A stretch of DNA of 35,635 bases from a bacterium (GTDB lineage: Bacteria > Zhuqueibacterota > Zhuqueibacteria > Zhuqueibacterales > Geothermadaptataceae), in NCBI GenBank assembly GCA_024275575.1, contig JAJRYV010000067.1, forward strand, positions 1 to 35,635. The letters run 5' to 3'. The notes beneath the pieces were generated by a model. The model had not been told where the DNA came from. It worked only from the letters and a program-made list of their open reading frames with translations, and searched no databases. This document shows positions 16,320 to 24,499 of the stretch, one piece after another (position 1 is the stretch's first letter; every line of letters begins with the position of its first letter). Both the position numbers and the translations under genes were made by a program.

Positions 16320-17186
16320 ATGCTCAGCCAGAGTCTGCAAGAATTATTGAACGATGAAGTTGAACTGCCGACTTTGCCGGATGTCATCATTCGCCTGTTG
16401 AGTGCAGTGGATAACCCCGAAAGTACTGCCCCCGACGTTGCACGAATTATCAGCTCGGACCCGGCGTTGATGACCAAAGTGCTCAAGCTGGTCAATTCGC
16501 CGTTTTACGGTATGCCGCGACAGATCGCCACGCTGACGCAGGCAACCGTAGTCATGGGTTTCGCGGCGATTCGCAATGTCGCGCTAACCATCGCCGTATT
16601 CAATGAATTTGGCCGCAGCGACGGCAAACCCCTGCAGTTTGAATTTACCCGGGAAAAATTCTGGGAACATTCAATCGCCGTGGCGATGATGGCTGACACT
16701 GTTGCGGCAAAGGCAAAATATAGCAAAAATGAAGATGCGTTTATCGCCGGCTTGCTGCATGATATTGGAAAAATCGTCTTCGACCGCTACCTGCACGATG
16801 ATTTTATTGCGGTGTTAACCCTTGCAGATGCCAGTGGCATGAGCATTTTCGATGCGGAAAAAAATGTTCTGGGTGAAAGCCACGCTTATGTCGGTAGTTG
16901 GCTGGCAGACAGATGGCGCCTGCCGGCACATCTCGTCGATGCCATGCGCCACCACCATGCACCGCAGGACAGTGAGGTTGATTGGCCGCTGGTGGCGATC
17001 ATTCATATTGCCGACAAATTGGTGCGCCAGGAAGGTTACGGACATCCCGGTGATAACCTGACGCCTGAGATCGATCAGATGACAGGGAATAAACTGGGCC
17101 TTGAAGCGAAAGATTATTCCGAGATTACACAGCTCGTCAAGTTGAATTTCGATGCCGCCATGGCTTTCTTTCAGTCGGTTCTTTGA
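16320..17186 (+). CDS. HDOD-domain signalling protein (first copy)
   Basis: A 288-residue cytoplasmic protein. The ATG at 16320 follows CAAGGAAATT; a longer frame from 16248 is less likely. The HDOD domain covers most of the protein: LQELLNDEVELPTLPDVIIR, SSDPALMTKVLKLVNSPFYG, then LLHDIGKIVFDRYL, a region related to HD phosphodiesterases. Here the HD pair is kept (LLHDIGK), but HDOD proteins usually act as protein-interaction or signalling modules rather than proven enzymes. They often sit with chemotaxis, type IV pilus or c-di-GMP genes. It lies 39 bases before a PilB/GspE ATPase, which supports shared function. Confidence 0.88.
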   Translation: MLSQSLQELLNDEVELPTLPDVIIRLLSAVDNPESTAPDVARIISSDPALMTKVLKLVNSPFYGMPRQIATLTQATVVMGFAAIRNVALTIAVFNEFGRSDGKPLQFEFTREKFWEHSIAVAMMADTVAAKAKYSKNEDAFIAGLLHDIGKIVFDRYLHDDFIAVLTLADASGMSIFDAEKNVLGESHAYVGSWLADRWRLPAHLVDAMRHHHAPQDSEVDWPLVAIIHIADKLVRQEGYGHPGDNLTPEIDQMTGNKLGLEAKDYSEITQLVKLNFDAAMAFFQSVL

Positions 17187-17225
17187 ATATGATACGCTTA
17201 ATCTGGTGGGAGCTGCATTAGCGTC

Positions 17226-18911
17226 ATGACAAACCGTTATCGTAAATTAGGCGAAATTCTCAAGAATAATGGCTTGATAAGCGACCAGAACATCGATGCG
17301 GCACTTGATATTCAACGTCGAACCGGTGAGCAATTTGGCCGCATCATGATCAAACAGGGCTGGATTACAGAAACCGCATTACTGGAGGCGCTGAGTGAAA
17401 AATTCGACCTGCCTCTGGTAAAAATCGACGCTTACAGCATCGATCCGGCAGTCGTTAAAATTGTGCCGATGGAAATTGCACAGCGCTATAAAGTCATACC
17501 GCTTTTTCTCGTCGACGATCTTCTGACCCTGGCCATGTCTGATCCGCTCGATCTCAAAGCGCTGGACGCAGTGCGCTATCACACGAAATTGAACGTGCAG
17601 GAAGTCCTCGCCGCTGAATGCGATATCGAAACAGCCATCAAGAAATATTACAGCATGGTTGCTTTTCTCGATCGCATGGTAACCAGCTTTAAAGAGGATG
17701 CCCTGGTTGAGCTCAAGGATGAGGAAGAAGACAAAGAAACCAATCTCGATGCCACGGACGAGGCCTCGATTATCAACTTTGTTAACGTCGTCATTTCGCA
17801 GGCGATCCGCGAAAAGGCGAGTGATATTCATATGGAAATGGATGAGAAGGAATTTCGCATCCGCTATCGTGTGGATGGTGTGCTACACCTGTTTTCGACA
17901 CCGCCGAAAAAAATCGCCCCGATGGTGATTTCACGCATTAAAGTGCTGGCCGAGCTGGATGTCTCGGAAAAACGCGTACCCCAGGATGGTCGCTTCCGTG
18001 TAAAGATTTTGCAGGAGGAAATGGACCTCCGGGTATCGATTCTGCCGACTGTCCATGGCGAAAAAGCTGTTTTGCGAATTCTCGACCGCCGTAATGCCCG
18101 GCTTAAATTGGCAGACCTGGGATTTCAGCCACGCATGCTGCAACTATGGGATCAGGCAATTCGTAAACCCGAAGGCATTATTCTCATCACCGGACCGACC
18201 GGTAGCGGCAAAACGACAACCCTTTATTCGGTGCTTAATACCATCAATTCGATTCATAAAAATATTGTGACGATTGAAAATCCGGTAGAATATAAGTTTG
18301 AGTTGATCAATCAGGTGCAGGTCAATTTAAAGGCCGGATTAACTTTTGCCGGCGCACTGCGTTCGATTTTACGTCAGGACCCGGATATCATTATGATCGG
18401 TGAAATCCGCGATTCGGAGACGGCCGATATTGCCATCCGCAGCGCCATGACCGGCCATCTCGTGCTGTCAACTTTGCACACCAATGATGCCGTCGGCGGC
18501 ATCTTCCGGCTCATGGATATGAATGTCGAGCCGTTTTTGCTCACCTCATCGGTCATCGGCATTTTGGCGCAGCGGCTGGTGAGAAAAGTTTGCCCGCACT
18601 GCCAGCAGCACGACAAAGAAGGCTGGCGACACTTGCAGGAAAAAAATTATAAAATCAATAAGGATACGGTGAAATTATACCGCGGCAGCGGCTGTCGGGA
18701 ATGCAAAAAAACCGGTTATATTGGCCGAACAGGTATCCATGAGCTATTGCTTTTTGATGAAACAATCCGCCGCATGGTGCTGGATCGGGCGCAGGAAGAT
18801 GAGATTCGCAACTATGCCGTGCAAAAAGGCATGGCATTATTACGCCATGATGGTTTGAGAAAAGCCTTTAACGGTACGACAACAATAGAAGAGGTATTGC
18901 GGGTGACATGA
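17226..18911 (+). CDS. PilB/GspE-family secretion or pilus-assembly ATPase
   Basis: A 561-residue cytoplasmic hexameric ATPase that powers type IV pilus extension or type II secretion. The N-terminus carries an MshEN-like domain (YRKLGEILKNNGLISDQNID, LSEKFDLPLVKIDAYSID), which in relatives can bind c-di-GMP. The core has Walker A GPTGSGKT (323-330), the Asp box region RQDPDIIMIGEIRD, and TGHLVLSTLHTNDA. A zinc tetracysteine, CPHC (456, 459) and CREC (490, 493), sits near the end. No pilin, PilC/GspF or secretin gene is nearby, so pilus and secretion roles cannot be separated. The neighbouring HDOD, kinase and TackOD1 genes suggest regulated motor activity. Confidence 0.9.
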   Translation: MTNRYRKLGEILKNNGLISDQNIDAALDIQRRTGEQFGRIMIKQGWITETALLEALSEKFDLPLVKIDAYSIDPAVVKIVPMEIAQRYKVIPLFLVDDLLTLAMSDPLDLKALDAVRYHTKLNVQEVLAAECDIETAIKKYYSMVAFLDRMVTSFKEDALVELKDEEEDKETNLDATDEASIINFVNVVISQAIREKASDIHMEMDEKEFRIRYRVDGVLHLFSTPPKKIAPMVISRIKVLAELDVSEKRVPQDGRFRVKILQEEMDLRVSILPTVHGEKAVLRILDRRNARLKLADLGFQPRMLQLWDQAIRKPEGIILITGPTGSGKTTTLYSVLNTINSIHKNIVTIENPVEYKFELINQVQVNLKAGLTFAGALRSILRQDPDIIMIGEIRDSETADIAIRSAMTGHLVLSTLHTNDAVGGIFRLMDMNVEPFLLTSSVIGILAQRLVRKVCPHCQQHDKEGWRHLQEKNYKINKDTVKLYRGSGCRECKKTGYIGRTGIHELLLFDETIRRMVLDRAQEDEIRNYAVQKGMALLRHDGLRKAFNGTTTIEEVLRVT

Positions 18912-19043
18912 ATCTACGGTTTTGGCTGAGCCTGGTGAAACTGCTATTGTGTATAATTCCCGGGAAAGTTTAATGAAAAACTCCTGAGACGATGATTGTT
19001 TCATCTCTCTGGCAGGGCTTTTTCAGCAAGTAAAAGTGAGATT

Positions 19044-20153
19044 ATGAAAGAAAGTGAAAAGCAGGCAGAACTGCAAATAATGCTCAATGAGCTCAATCAG
19101 TTGCATGCGAAAAGCATCGAATTGCTGCAAAAGACAAATGAACCGGAGAAAATGCTGGATTCTCTTTTGGCAGAGTTCGAACGGCGTCTGACGGATTTAT
19201 CCGGAATCAATCTCAATTCCAAACCTGAAAGTATCAATGATACCCTGGCGCGGGAAAAATTAAAAGCACTGTTGATGTATTCACAGCTTGCCGAAATATT
19301 GCGCGGCAATGCTGAATTACAGGTGCAACTGAAATCGCACAACAAAGATCTCGATGAATTAAATCATAGAATGAGCGAAAACAACGATGAATTGCGCAGG
19401 CTTAATGAATACTATTTGAACATGCTCGGATTTGTCGCACACGAACTGCGTAGCCCGCTGGTTTCGATTCTCGGTTTTTCGGAATTGCTCGAAGAAGGTT
19501 ACCTCGGCAAGCTCAATGTGGAGCAACTCAACGGTGTGCAGGTCATCACCCGCGTATCGCGAAATCTCATCGATATGATAAAAAACTATCTCGATCTGTC
19601 GAAAATTGAAAATGGAGAACTGCTCATCCACTGGCAGGAGCTGGATATCGAAAAAGACTTGCTGCAGCCGGTTCTATCGGAACTCAGCGGTCAGCTCAGC
19701 CTGAAAGATATGAAAATAGTGCGGAAAGGGCCGGCGCTCAGCAAGAAAATATGCATTATCGGCGATCGCGATTTGCTGAAAATTGTGTTTAACAATGTTT
19801 TCAGCAATGCGGTTAAATACGGCAAACCACATTCGACTATTCACTATCAAACAGAAGAGACGGAGACCGGCTACTTCTTTTCGATCAAAAACGAGGGCCG
19901 CGGTATTGCCAAAGAACGCATCGAATCGATTTTTGATAAATTTTCTCAGGGTGTCAACAAAGACCCCAATTTGCCCCGGGGCACCGGGCTTGGACTGTTC
20001 AATACAAAATGTATAATCAAAGCACACGAGGGTGACATTTGGGCGCAATCGGAAGAAAAAAAATGGTTTAAAATAAATTTTCACCTGCCGCGAAAACCAC
20101 GCCAACCAAGGAATAAAGTCGATATGACGTCAACCGCAAGTGTTCTTTCATAG
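19044..20153 (+). CDS. Soluble sensor histidine kinase
   Basis: A 369-residue kinase. The ATG at 19044 gives a soluble start. The first ~130 residues are charged and helical (coiled-coil-like: LNELNQLHAKSIELLQKT), with no membrane helix and no PAS or GAF that I can recognise. The phosphoacceptor His133 is in FVAHELRSPLVSILGF; the ATP-binding N box is NNVFSNAVKYG; the G boxes are NEGRGI and GTGLGL. It presumably senses a cytoplasmic partner through its coiled coil. The next gene, 45 bases on, encodes a receiver that lacks the usual phosphoacceptor, so the true phosphotransfer target is uncertain. Confidence 0.9.
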   Translation: MKESEKQAELQIMLNELNQLHAKSIELLQKTNEPEKMLDSLLAEFERRLTDLSGINLNSKPESINDTLAREKLKALLMYSQLAEILRGNAELQVQLKSHNKDLDELNHRMSENNDELRRLNEYYLNMLGFVAHELRSPLVSILGFSELLEEGYLGKLNVEQLNGVQVITRVSRNLIDMIKNYLDLSKIENGELLIHWQELDIEKDLLQPVLSELSGQLSLKDMKIVRKGPALSKKICIIGDRDLLKIVFNNVFSNAVKYGKPHSTIHYQTEETETGYFFSIKNEGRGIAKERIESIFDKFSQGVNKDPNLPRGTGLGLFNTKCIIKAHEGDIWAQSEEKKWFKINFHLPRKPRQPRNKVDMTSTASVLS

Positions 20154-20198
20154 AGAGAATTTCATGACATTTGACCTCACTGGGAGAAATTTTTAATT

Positions 20199-21683
20199 AT
20201 GGCACAAAAAAACATCCTGCTCATCGATGATGATACGATGTTGCTCACACGTACGCAAAATTTGCTTGAAAAACGAGATTTTACCGTCGCTTTGGCCCGC
20301 AATACCCAAGAAGGCTTGATTGCGCTCGAACGCAGCATCCCTGATTTGATCATTCTCTCATCGCTATTGCCTGATGCCGATGCCTATACTTTTCTCGAAC
20401 AGGTGAAAGAAAACCCTGACTGGCGTTTTTTACCGGTCATCGTACTGACGGGGAAAAATGAACATGAAGATAATCGCCTGATGGGCTTGCGGCTCGGTGT
20501 GATGGATTATTTATCCAAACCGTTCGATGAAGACGAGCTGCTCAAACATGTGGAAAATATTCTGGCGTTTTATGAAGTGCGCGTACAGGCGAACCGTGAA
20601 ACCGAGGTTCCGAGTCAGGAACGTCTGCTCAATTTCATGAATGAGCGCGGCATCCGCACCCTGATTCCCGGCGTGCACCGCCTGGCAAAATTGGGTTATG
20701 AATATCCGGAGGCTGCTCAAATTCTACGGCCGGAAGAACTGGGCGGGGAAATCTATATTCTCGAAAGCATGGCCAAAACCGGCTTGCTCGAGCGCGTTTT
20801 CCACGACGCTATCCACATGTGCCCGGATTGCGGTCACCATGATTTAAACTTTCGCGAGGTCTGCCCGCAATGCAATGGCGCCGATATTGACGCGATGAAA
20901 ATGCTGACCTGCGATCGCTGTTCACACCGCAGCCTTGAATATAAATTCCGCACCGGGAAAGGGTTGCAGTGCCCGCAATGCTTGGAAATTTTGCAGTGGA
21001 AGAATCTCGATTATGATGAAAGCACCTCGGCCATGCGAGTGTGCAACCAGTGCAAAGGTCACTTTACCGAAGCCATCGTCAACTGCCGCTGCATGAATTG
21101 TAATAAATTGTTCGATCTGGCAACTGCCCGCGTACGAAAAATCTATTCCTATAAATTGATTCAGGATACATTTGAGAAAAATCCACTACCCGAGCCAAAG
21201 CTCAAAATGAAATTTGCACAGGATGATATCGAGGCGTTGATCAGATCACAAAAACTGAACGTCGCCGATAAAGAAAATTTCCACAAGGAAACAGAAAAAC
21301 ACATCGAAGACGCCGGTTATTGCAATGGCCATGTCACTATTCTCGCCCTGCATTTTAAAAAAAGCGATAACGACAACGATCTCGATTATGAGGCTTACAT
21401 GTCATTATTCGAAAAAATAATCGTTACGCTGCGGGAAATCCTGCGTCAGCGTGACCTTATCTGCATCGCTGCTGCCGATGAATTGCACATCGTTTTACCG
21501 GATACGCCCTATCGTATGGCGCGGGTCATCGCCAACCGTCTGCTAAGCTCGCTGACGCGGGTGGAATACGATCTCGATATTCACCTCAACATGGCCGGTT
21601 ACCCTGATGACGGCGTTACTGTCGTCGAACTGCTGGAAATTCTTCGCCTCGGCATCGTCAGCGCGCACCCGTTTTCAAGCTGA
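20199..21683 (+). CDS. Pseudo-receiver / TackOD1-like zinc domain / degenerate GGDEF protein
   Basis: A 494-residue cytoplasmic protein. The first ~125 residues are a CheY-like receiver with acidic Asp10-Asp12, Thr84 and Lys107, but the phosphoacceptor position holds Ser54 (DLIILSS, where active receivers have an Asp). A metal-binding stretch follows (Cys208 to Cys301) with three CxxC-type pairs and an LDYD plus C..C layout that resembles TackOD1. The C-terminus (about 370-494) resembles a diguanylate cyclase fold with AADEL (residues 425-429) in place of GGDEF and the final MAGYPDDGVTVVELLEIL. It lacks the motif for c-di-GMP synthesis. It is probably a signalling adaptor rather than a classical regulator. 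Confidence 0.75.
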   Translation: MAQKNILLIDDDTMLLTRTQNLLEKRDFTVALARNTQEGLIALERSIPDLIILSSLLPDADAYTFLEQVKENPDWRFLPVIVLTGKNEHEDNRLMGLRLGVMDYLSKPFDEDELLKHVENILAFYEVRVQANRETEVPSQERLLNFMNERGIRTLIPGVHRLAKLGYEYPEAAQILRPEELGGEIYILESMAKTGLLERVFHDAIHMCPDCGHHDLNFREVCPQCNGADIDAMKMLTCDRCSHRSLEYKFRTGKGLQCPQCLEILQWKNLDYDESTSAMRVCNQCKGHFTEAIVNCRCMNCNKLFDLATARVRKIYSYKLIQDTFEKNPLPEPKLKMKFAQDDIEALIRSQKLNVADKENFHKETEKHIEDAGYCNGHVTILALHFKKSDNDNDLDYEAYMSLFEKIIVTLREILRQRDLICIAAADELHIVLPDTPYRMARVIANRLLSSLTRVEYDLDIHLNMAGYPDDGVTVVELLEILRLGIVSAHPFSS

Positions 21684-21704
21684 TTCGGTCAGAAAAGCCA
21701 CGTT

Positions 21705-21839
21705 TTAACCGAGAGGAACCTCGGGGTAAAACGGCTCGAGCTTGTAAGTGACGAGTTGCGACTGCACCAGGGGGGCCTGCGCGATAAGTACCGCAGCCAT
21801 GACATGGTTTTCCGCAACCGGCAGCATCATACCGCTCAT
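21705..21839 (-). CDS. 44-residue ORF overlapping the end of the MarR pseudogene
   Basis: Its ATG (21839-21837) overlaps the TGA of the decayed MarR gene in ATGA, so translation could be coupled. The product starts MSGMMLPVAENHVMAAVLIA and ends FYPEVPLG. Third-position GC is fairly high, as in real genes here. I do not recognise it. It may be a genuine small peptide, but it looks more like the 3' remnant of a lost gene joined to the MarR remnant by deletion. Confidence 0.3.
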   Translation of the reverse strand: MSGMMLPVAENHVMAAVLIAQAPLVQSQLVTYKLEPFYPEVPLG

Positions 21840-22111
21840 CTTTCCCCATTTCCCGGCGTGGTGATTTGAATCAGATCAAGTTGTTTAAGCTTTTTTAGAA
21901 TTTTCGAAACATGCGCCTTGTTCAACAGCAGAGCACTGATAATTTCTTTTTGAAAAAGTGAATTGTGAACGGCGATTTTATTCAAAACGACAAATTGCTG
22001 CTGATTCAGGCCATATTTAGCAGCGATTCGAAAACCGGCCAACTGTAATTGTGTGCCGGTTTTCAGTAACCCGGCAATGATTTATTGTGCTTGTGCGCTG
22101 CGATGATTCAT
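21836..22111 (-). pseudogene. Decayed MarR-family transcriptional regulator
   Basis: From the ATG at 22111, with AGGAAAG upstream, the frame reads MNHRSAQAQ and hits TAA at 22084-22082. The same frame then continues through IIAGLLKTGTQLQLAGFRIA and a winged-helix core (YGLNQQQFVVLNKIA, KAHVSKILKKLKQLDLIQI) typical of MarR proteins, and stops after GNGER, well short of the usual ~140 residues; the wing and dimerisation helix are missing. A nonsense codon plus loss of the C-terminus indicate a pseudogene. Internal start codons (for example TTG at 22042) could only make a truncated protein. MarR members are usually autoregulated, matching the operator-like sites just upstream. Confidence 0.75.
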
Positions 22112-22202
22112 CTCTTTCCTCTATTTTTTACAGGTGCAATTACGGTATTCTTTCCACTTAAAAGGTGCGTTTCCGGATAGACACTACCTATGTTGTAGTA
22201 GT

Positions 22203-22222
22203 TTAGTTGCCTCGGAAACTAA
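22203..22222. promoter_or_regulatory. MarR-type operator, site 1
   Basis: TTAGTTGCC-TC-GGAAACTAA is a 20-base near-perfect palindrome (8 of 9 pairs). It resembles the TAGTTTCC/TAGTTGCC palindromes bound by MarR regulators. It abuts the TATAAT at 22223. Confidence 0.6.
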
Positions 22223-22228
22223 TATAAT
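22223..22228 (+). promoter_or_regulatory. Consensus -10 box TATAAT between two operator-like palindromes
   Basis: A perfect TATAAT lies between the palindromes at 22203-22222 and 22234-22251. No good TTGACA-like -35 is visible at the right spacing. It points toward the YkgJ-family gene at 22328. A MarR dimer on either site would block RNA polymerase. Confidence 0.45.
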
Positions 22229-22233
22229 GATTT

Positions 22234-22251
22234 TGGTTTCCAGGGTAACTA
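22234..22251. promoter_or_regulatory. MarR-type operator, site 2
   Basis: TGGTTTCC-AG-GGTAACTA is a palindrome at 6 of 8 pairs, related to site 1. The two site centres are 30 bases apart, about three helical turns, so dimers could sit on the same DNA face. Confidence 0.5.
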
Positions 22252-22327
22252 AAAAATCAATTATTTTTTTATTCCCCTTTTTTTCTTATCTTTTCCTTTT
22301 TTAATTTAGGAAAATAAAGATTCCAAT

Positions 22328-22792
22328 ATGTACGATAAAAATCGCCACGATGAACGTAAATTCTATGCTGATGGTTTAAATTTTTCCTGTCAGGCCGGAT
22401 GCGCGGCCTGCTGTAAAATTCCCGGCTGGGTAGGCATCACAGACGAAGATGCCAAAAAAATGGCCGTGATTCTTGGTATAAAACTCAGCCGCTTTCTGGC
22501 AAAATACACCCACCGGCAAGAAGACAAATTACGCTTGAATGAACGTCACGACCACGCTTGCGCCATGTTGAGCGCTGATAATAAACATTGCCTGGTACAC
22601 CAGGCGCGGCCGCAGCAGTGCCGCACATACCCGTTTTGGGATGAAATTCTGGTGAATGAATTTGTCTGGATTTTGGAACAGCGAACCTGTCCCGGCATTG
22701 GCCAGGGGCGGTTATACAGCGCAGAAGAAATTGGACATATCAACCAAGACGAAAAACAGGCAGCAGGATACGAAAACCCACAGGAAGACTGA
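22328..22792 (+). CDS. YkgJ-family cysteine-cluster protein
   Basis: A 154-residue protein of the YkgJ/CxxCxxCC zinc- or iron-binding family. The motif FSCQAGCAACC near the N-terminus is followed by CAMLSADNKHCLVHQARPQQC with RTYPFWDE, the usual signature, and a final CPGIG. The family is widespread but its biochemical function is not established; metal binding is inferred from the cysteines. It lies downstream of the operator-flanked promoter and 30 bases before a lipid-kinase gene, and these two genes probably form an operon. Confidence 0.8.
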   Translation: MYDKNRHDERKFYADGLNFSCQAGCAACCKIPGWVGITDEDAKKMAVILGIKLSRFLAKYTHRQEDKLRLNERHDHACAMLSADNKHCLVHQARPQQCRTYPFWDEILVNEFVWILEQRTCPGIGQGRLYSAEEIGHINQDEKQAAGYENPQED

Positions 22793-22822
22793 ATCTGAAT
22801 TGAAAACGGCGGAGACAAAGCT

Positions 22823-23770
22823 GTGAATCCTAAAATTGTCGGTATTATCAATCCCGTTGCCGGGCACCGCAAAACGCGGCAGGCCTGGCTGGAATTTACC
22901 CGTGCACTCAACAAAAAAGGGCTTTACTGTGCTGCCAAAGAAACTGATGCTCCGGGCGCTGCAATATCGTTAACCCGCGCTGTAATTAAAGAAGGCGCAG
23001 AAATCATCGTCGCTGTCGGTGGCGATGGCACCGTCAGTGAGGTAGTCAACGGTTTTTACGAAGAAGGCACATTGCTGAGCGAAAAGGTGAAGCTGGCGAT
23101 TTTGCCCAAAGGTACGGGAACCGATTTTTACCGCGGGCTGAAATGCTCGGCTAAACCCGCGGATGTCGCGGAATTTATCGCCGTGGGGCAGACGGTAAAA
23201 ATCGATGTTGGCCGGCTCGCTTATACGAGGCTTTCGGGTGAGAAAACAGAGCGTTATTTTTCCAATATTGCTGATTTGGGTTACGGCGGCTCGCTTATCG
23301 AAAGGATTAATGGTTTAACCAAACTGCTCGGCGGCTCGACGGCATACTTGCTCGGTTTGCTTTATAATCTGTTCAAATACAAAAATGTCAACTTGAGATT
23401 TCGCCTCGATGGCGGTGAAGTGCAGCAGGGAAAATATCTTGCAGTCATTGCAGCCAACGGGCGTTGTTTCGGCGGTGGCATGTGGGTCGCCCCGGATGCT
23501 GAACTCGTCGATGGCTTGCTGGACTGTATTTTTATCGGCAATTTGAGCAAACTGGAGGTGCTGGGTAATATTCACAGCCTTTATTCCGGCGCCATCAAGA
23601 ATCACCCAAAAGTTACCACGATGCAAGGGCGCAAGCTGGAGGTCTGGTCGGATGAATACGTTGCTCTCGAAGCAGACGGTGAATTCGCCGGGAAATTGGA
23701 TGTGACGTTTGAGATTTTACCGGGACAGGTCAATCTGGTAAATCCGCTGCAAGCTCACTGTTACACATAG
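22823..23770 (+). CDS. Diacylglycerol kinase family lipid kinase (DagK/YegS type)
   Basis: A 315-residue kinase. The GTG at 22823 follows GGAG, and the family's start, PKIVGIINPVAGHRKT, comes straight after. The nucleotide-binding signature is VAVGGDGTVSEVVNG, followed by LPKGTGTDFYRGL, and a beta-sandwich C-terminal domain with GGGMWVAPDAELVDGLLD. Members phosphorylate diacylglycerol, sphingoid bases or phosphatidylglycerol; the specific lipid cannot be read from the sequence. It sits at the cytoplasmic face of the membrane. Likely co-transcribed with the YkgJ-family gene. Confidence 0.9.
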   Translation: MNPKIVGIINPVAGHRKTRQAWLEFTRALNKKGLYCAAKETDAPGAAISLTRAVIKEGAEIIVAVGGDGTVSEVVNGFYEEGTLLSEKVKLAILPKGTGTDFYRGLKCSAKPADVAEFIAVGQTVKIDVGRLAYTRLSGEKTERYFSNIADLGYGGSLIERINGLTKLLGGSTAYLLGLLYNLFKYKNVNLRFRLDGGEVQQGKYLAVIAANGRCFGGGMWVAPDAELVDGLLDCIFIGNLSKLEVLGNIHSLYSGAIKNHPKVTTMQGRKLEVWSDEYVALEADGEFAGKLDVTFEILPGQVNLVNPLQAHCYT

Positions 23771-23847
23771 TCCGAAGGTATCTCGCCGAGGACAACGGAC
23801 ATAACGCTCAACGAGACGCTTTCACTGATATATTGTTAATTCCTCTG

Positions 23848-23875
23848 ATTAAGCCTGTTCTGAGCGAAGGGTTCA
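23848..23875. repeat. Copy of the 'CCTGTTCTGAGCGAAG' dispersed motif
   Basis: AAGCCTGTTCTGAGCGAAGG (about 23850-23869) is related to the GGCTGAGCCTGCCGAAGCC motifs near 2437-2546. It is a single intergenic copy between the lipid-kinase gene and the HD hydrolase gene. Confidence 0.4.
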
Positions 23876-23905
23876 ACTTGCTTAATTGAAAAGAAAGGAT
23901 GACAA

Positions 23906-24499
23906 ATGACCCGAGATGAAGCTTACAAAATCATGACTGAATGGACTAAATCTGAGAATTTGCGGCGACACATGCTGGCCGTGGAAGCTGCGATGGTGCA
24001 ATACGCTCGCAAATACGGCGAAGATGAGGAACTCTGGGCTGTTGTCGGGTTGCTGCATGATATGGATTATGAGAAGCATCCGACGGAAGAAGAACACCCG
24101 TATGTGGCAGTGAAATATTTGCAGGAAAGGGGAATTGCCGTGGATATAACTCACGCCATTCTCGTGCATGCTCCTTACACCGGTGAAAAACCGGTGAATC
24201 TCATGGAAAAGGTGCTGCTCGCAGTAGATGAGCTCTGCGGTTTTATCACTGCCTGTGTTTATGTGCGCCCATCGCGCAGCATTCACGATCTGAAACCGAA
24301 ATCGGTAAAAAAGAAGATGAAATCCATCGGTTTCTCGCGCGCGGTTAACCGCGAGGACATCACCAATGGGGCTGAACTGTTGGGGGTACCGCTGGATGAA
24401 CATATCCAGACGGTGATTGACGGCATGCGCCAGGCGGCAAAAGAAATTGGGCTGCAGGGGGAAAATTTTAGTTCACAGCTTGCATCTCCGGCAGATTAA
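23906..24499 (+). CDS. HD-domain hydrolase
   Basis: A 197-residue cytoplasmic protein with AAAGGA before its ATG. HD-fold metal ligands are visible: the first His in LRRHMLAVEAAM, the HD pair in VVGLLHDMDYEKHP, and a later His in ITHAILVHAPY. The family hydrolyses phosphate esters or nucleotides; small HDIG-type proteins like this are often annotated only as hydrolases. Its last 32 bases overlap the last 32 bases of the opposing polyferredoxin gene, so the two are convergent and could interfere by antisense transcription. Confidence 0.82.
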   Translation: MTRDEAYKIMTEWTKSENLRRHMLAVEAAMVQYARKYGEDEELWAVVGLLHDMDYEKHPTEEEHPYVAVKYLQERGIAVDITHAILVHAPYTGEKPVNLMEKVLLAVDELCGFITACVYVRPSRSIHDLKPKSVKKKMKSIGFSRAVNREDITNGAELLGVPLDEHIQTVIDGMRQAAKEIGLQGENFSSQLASPAD

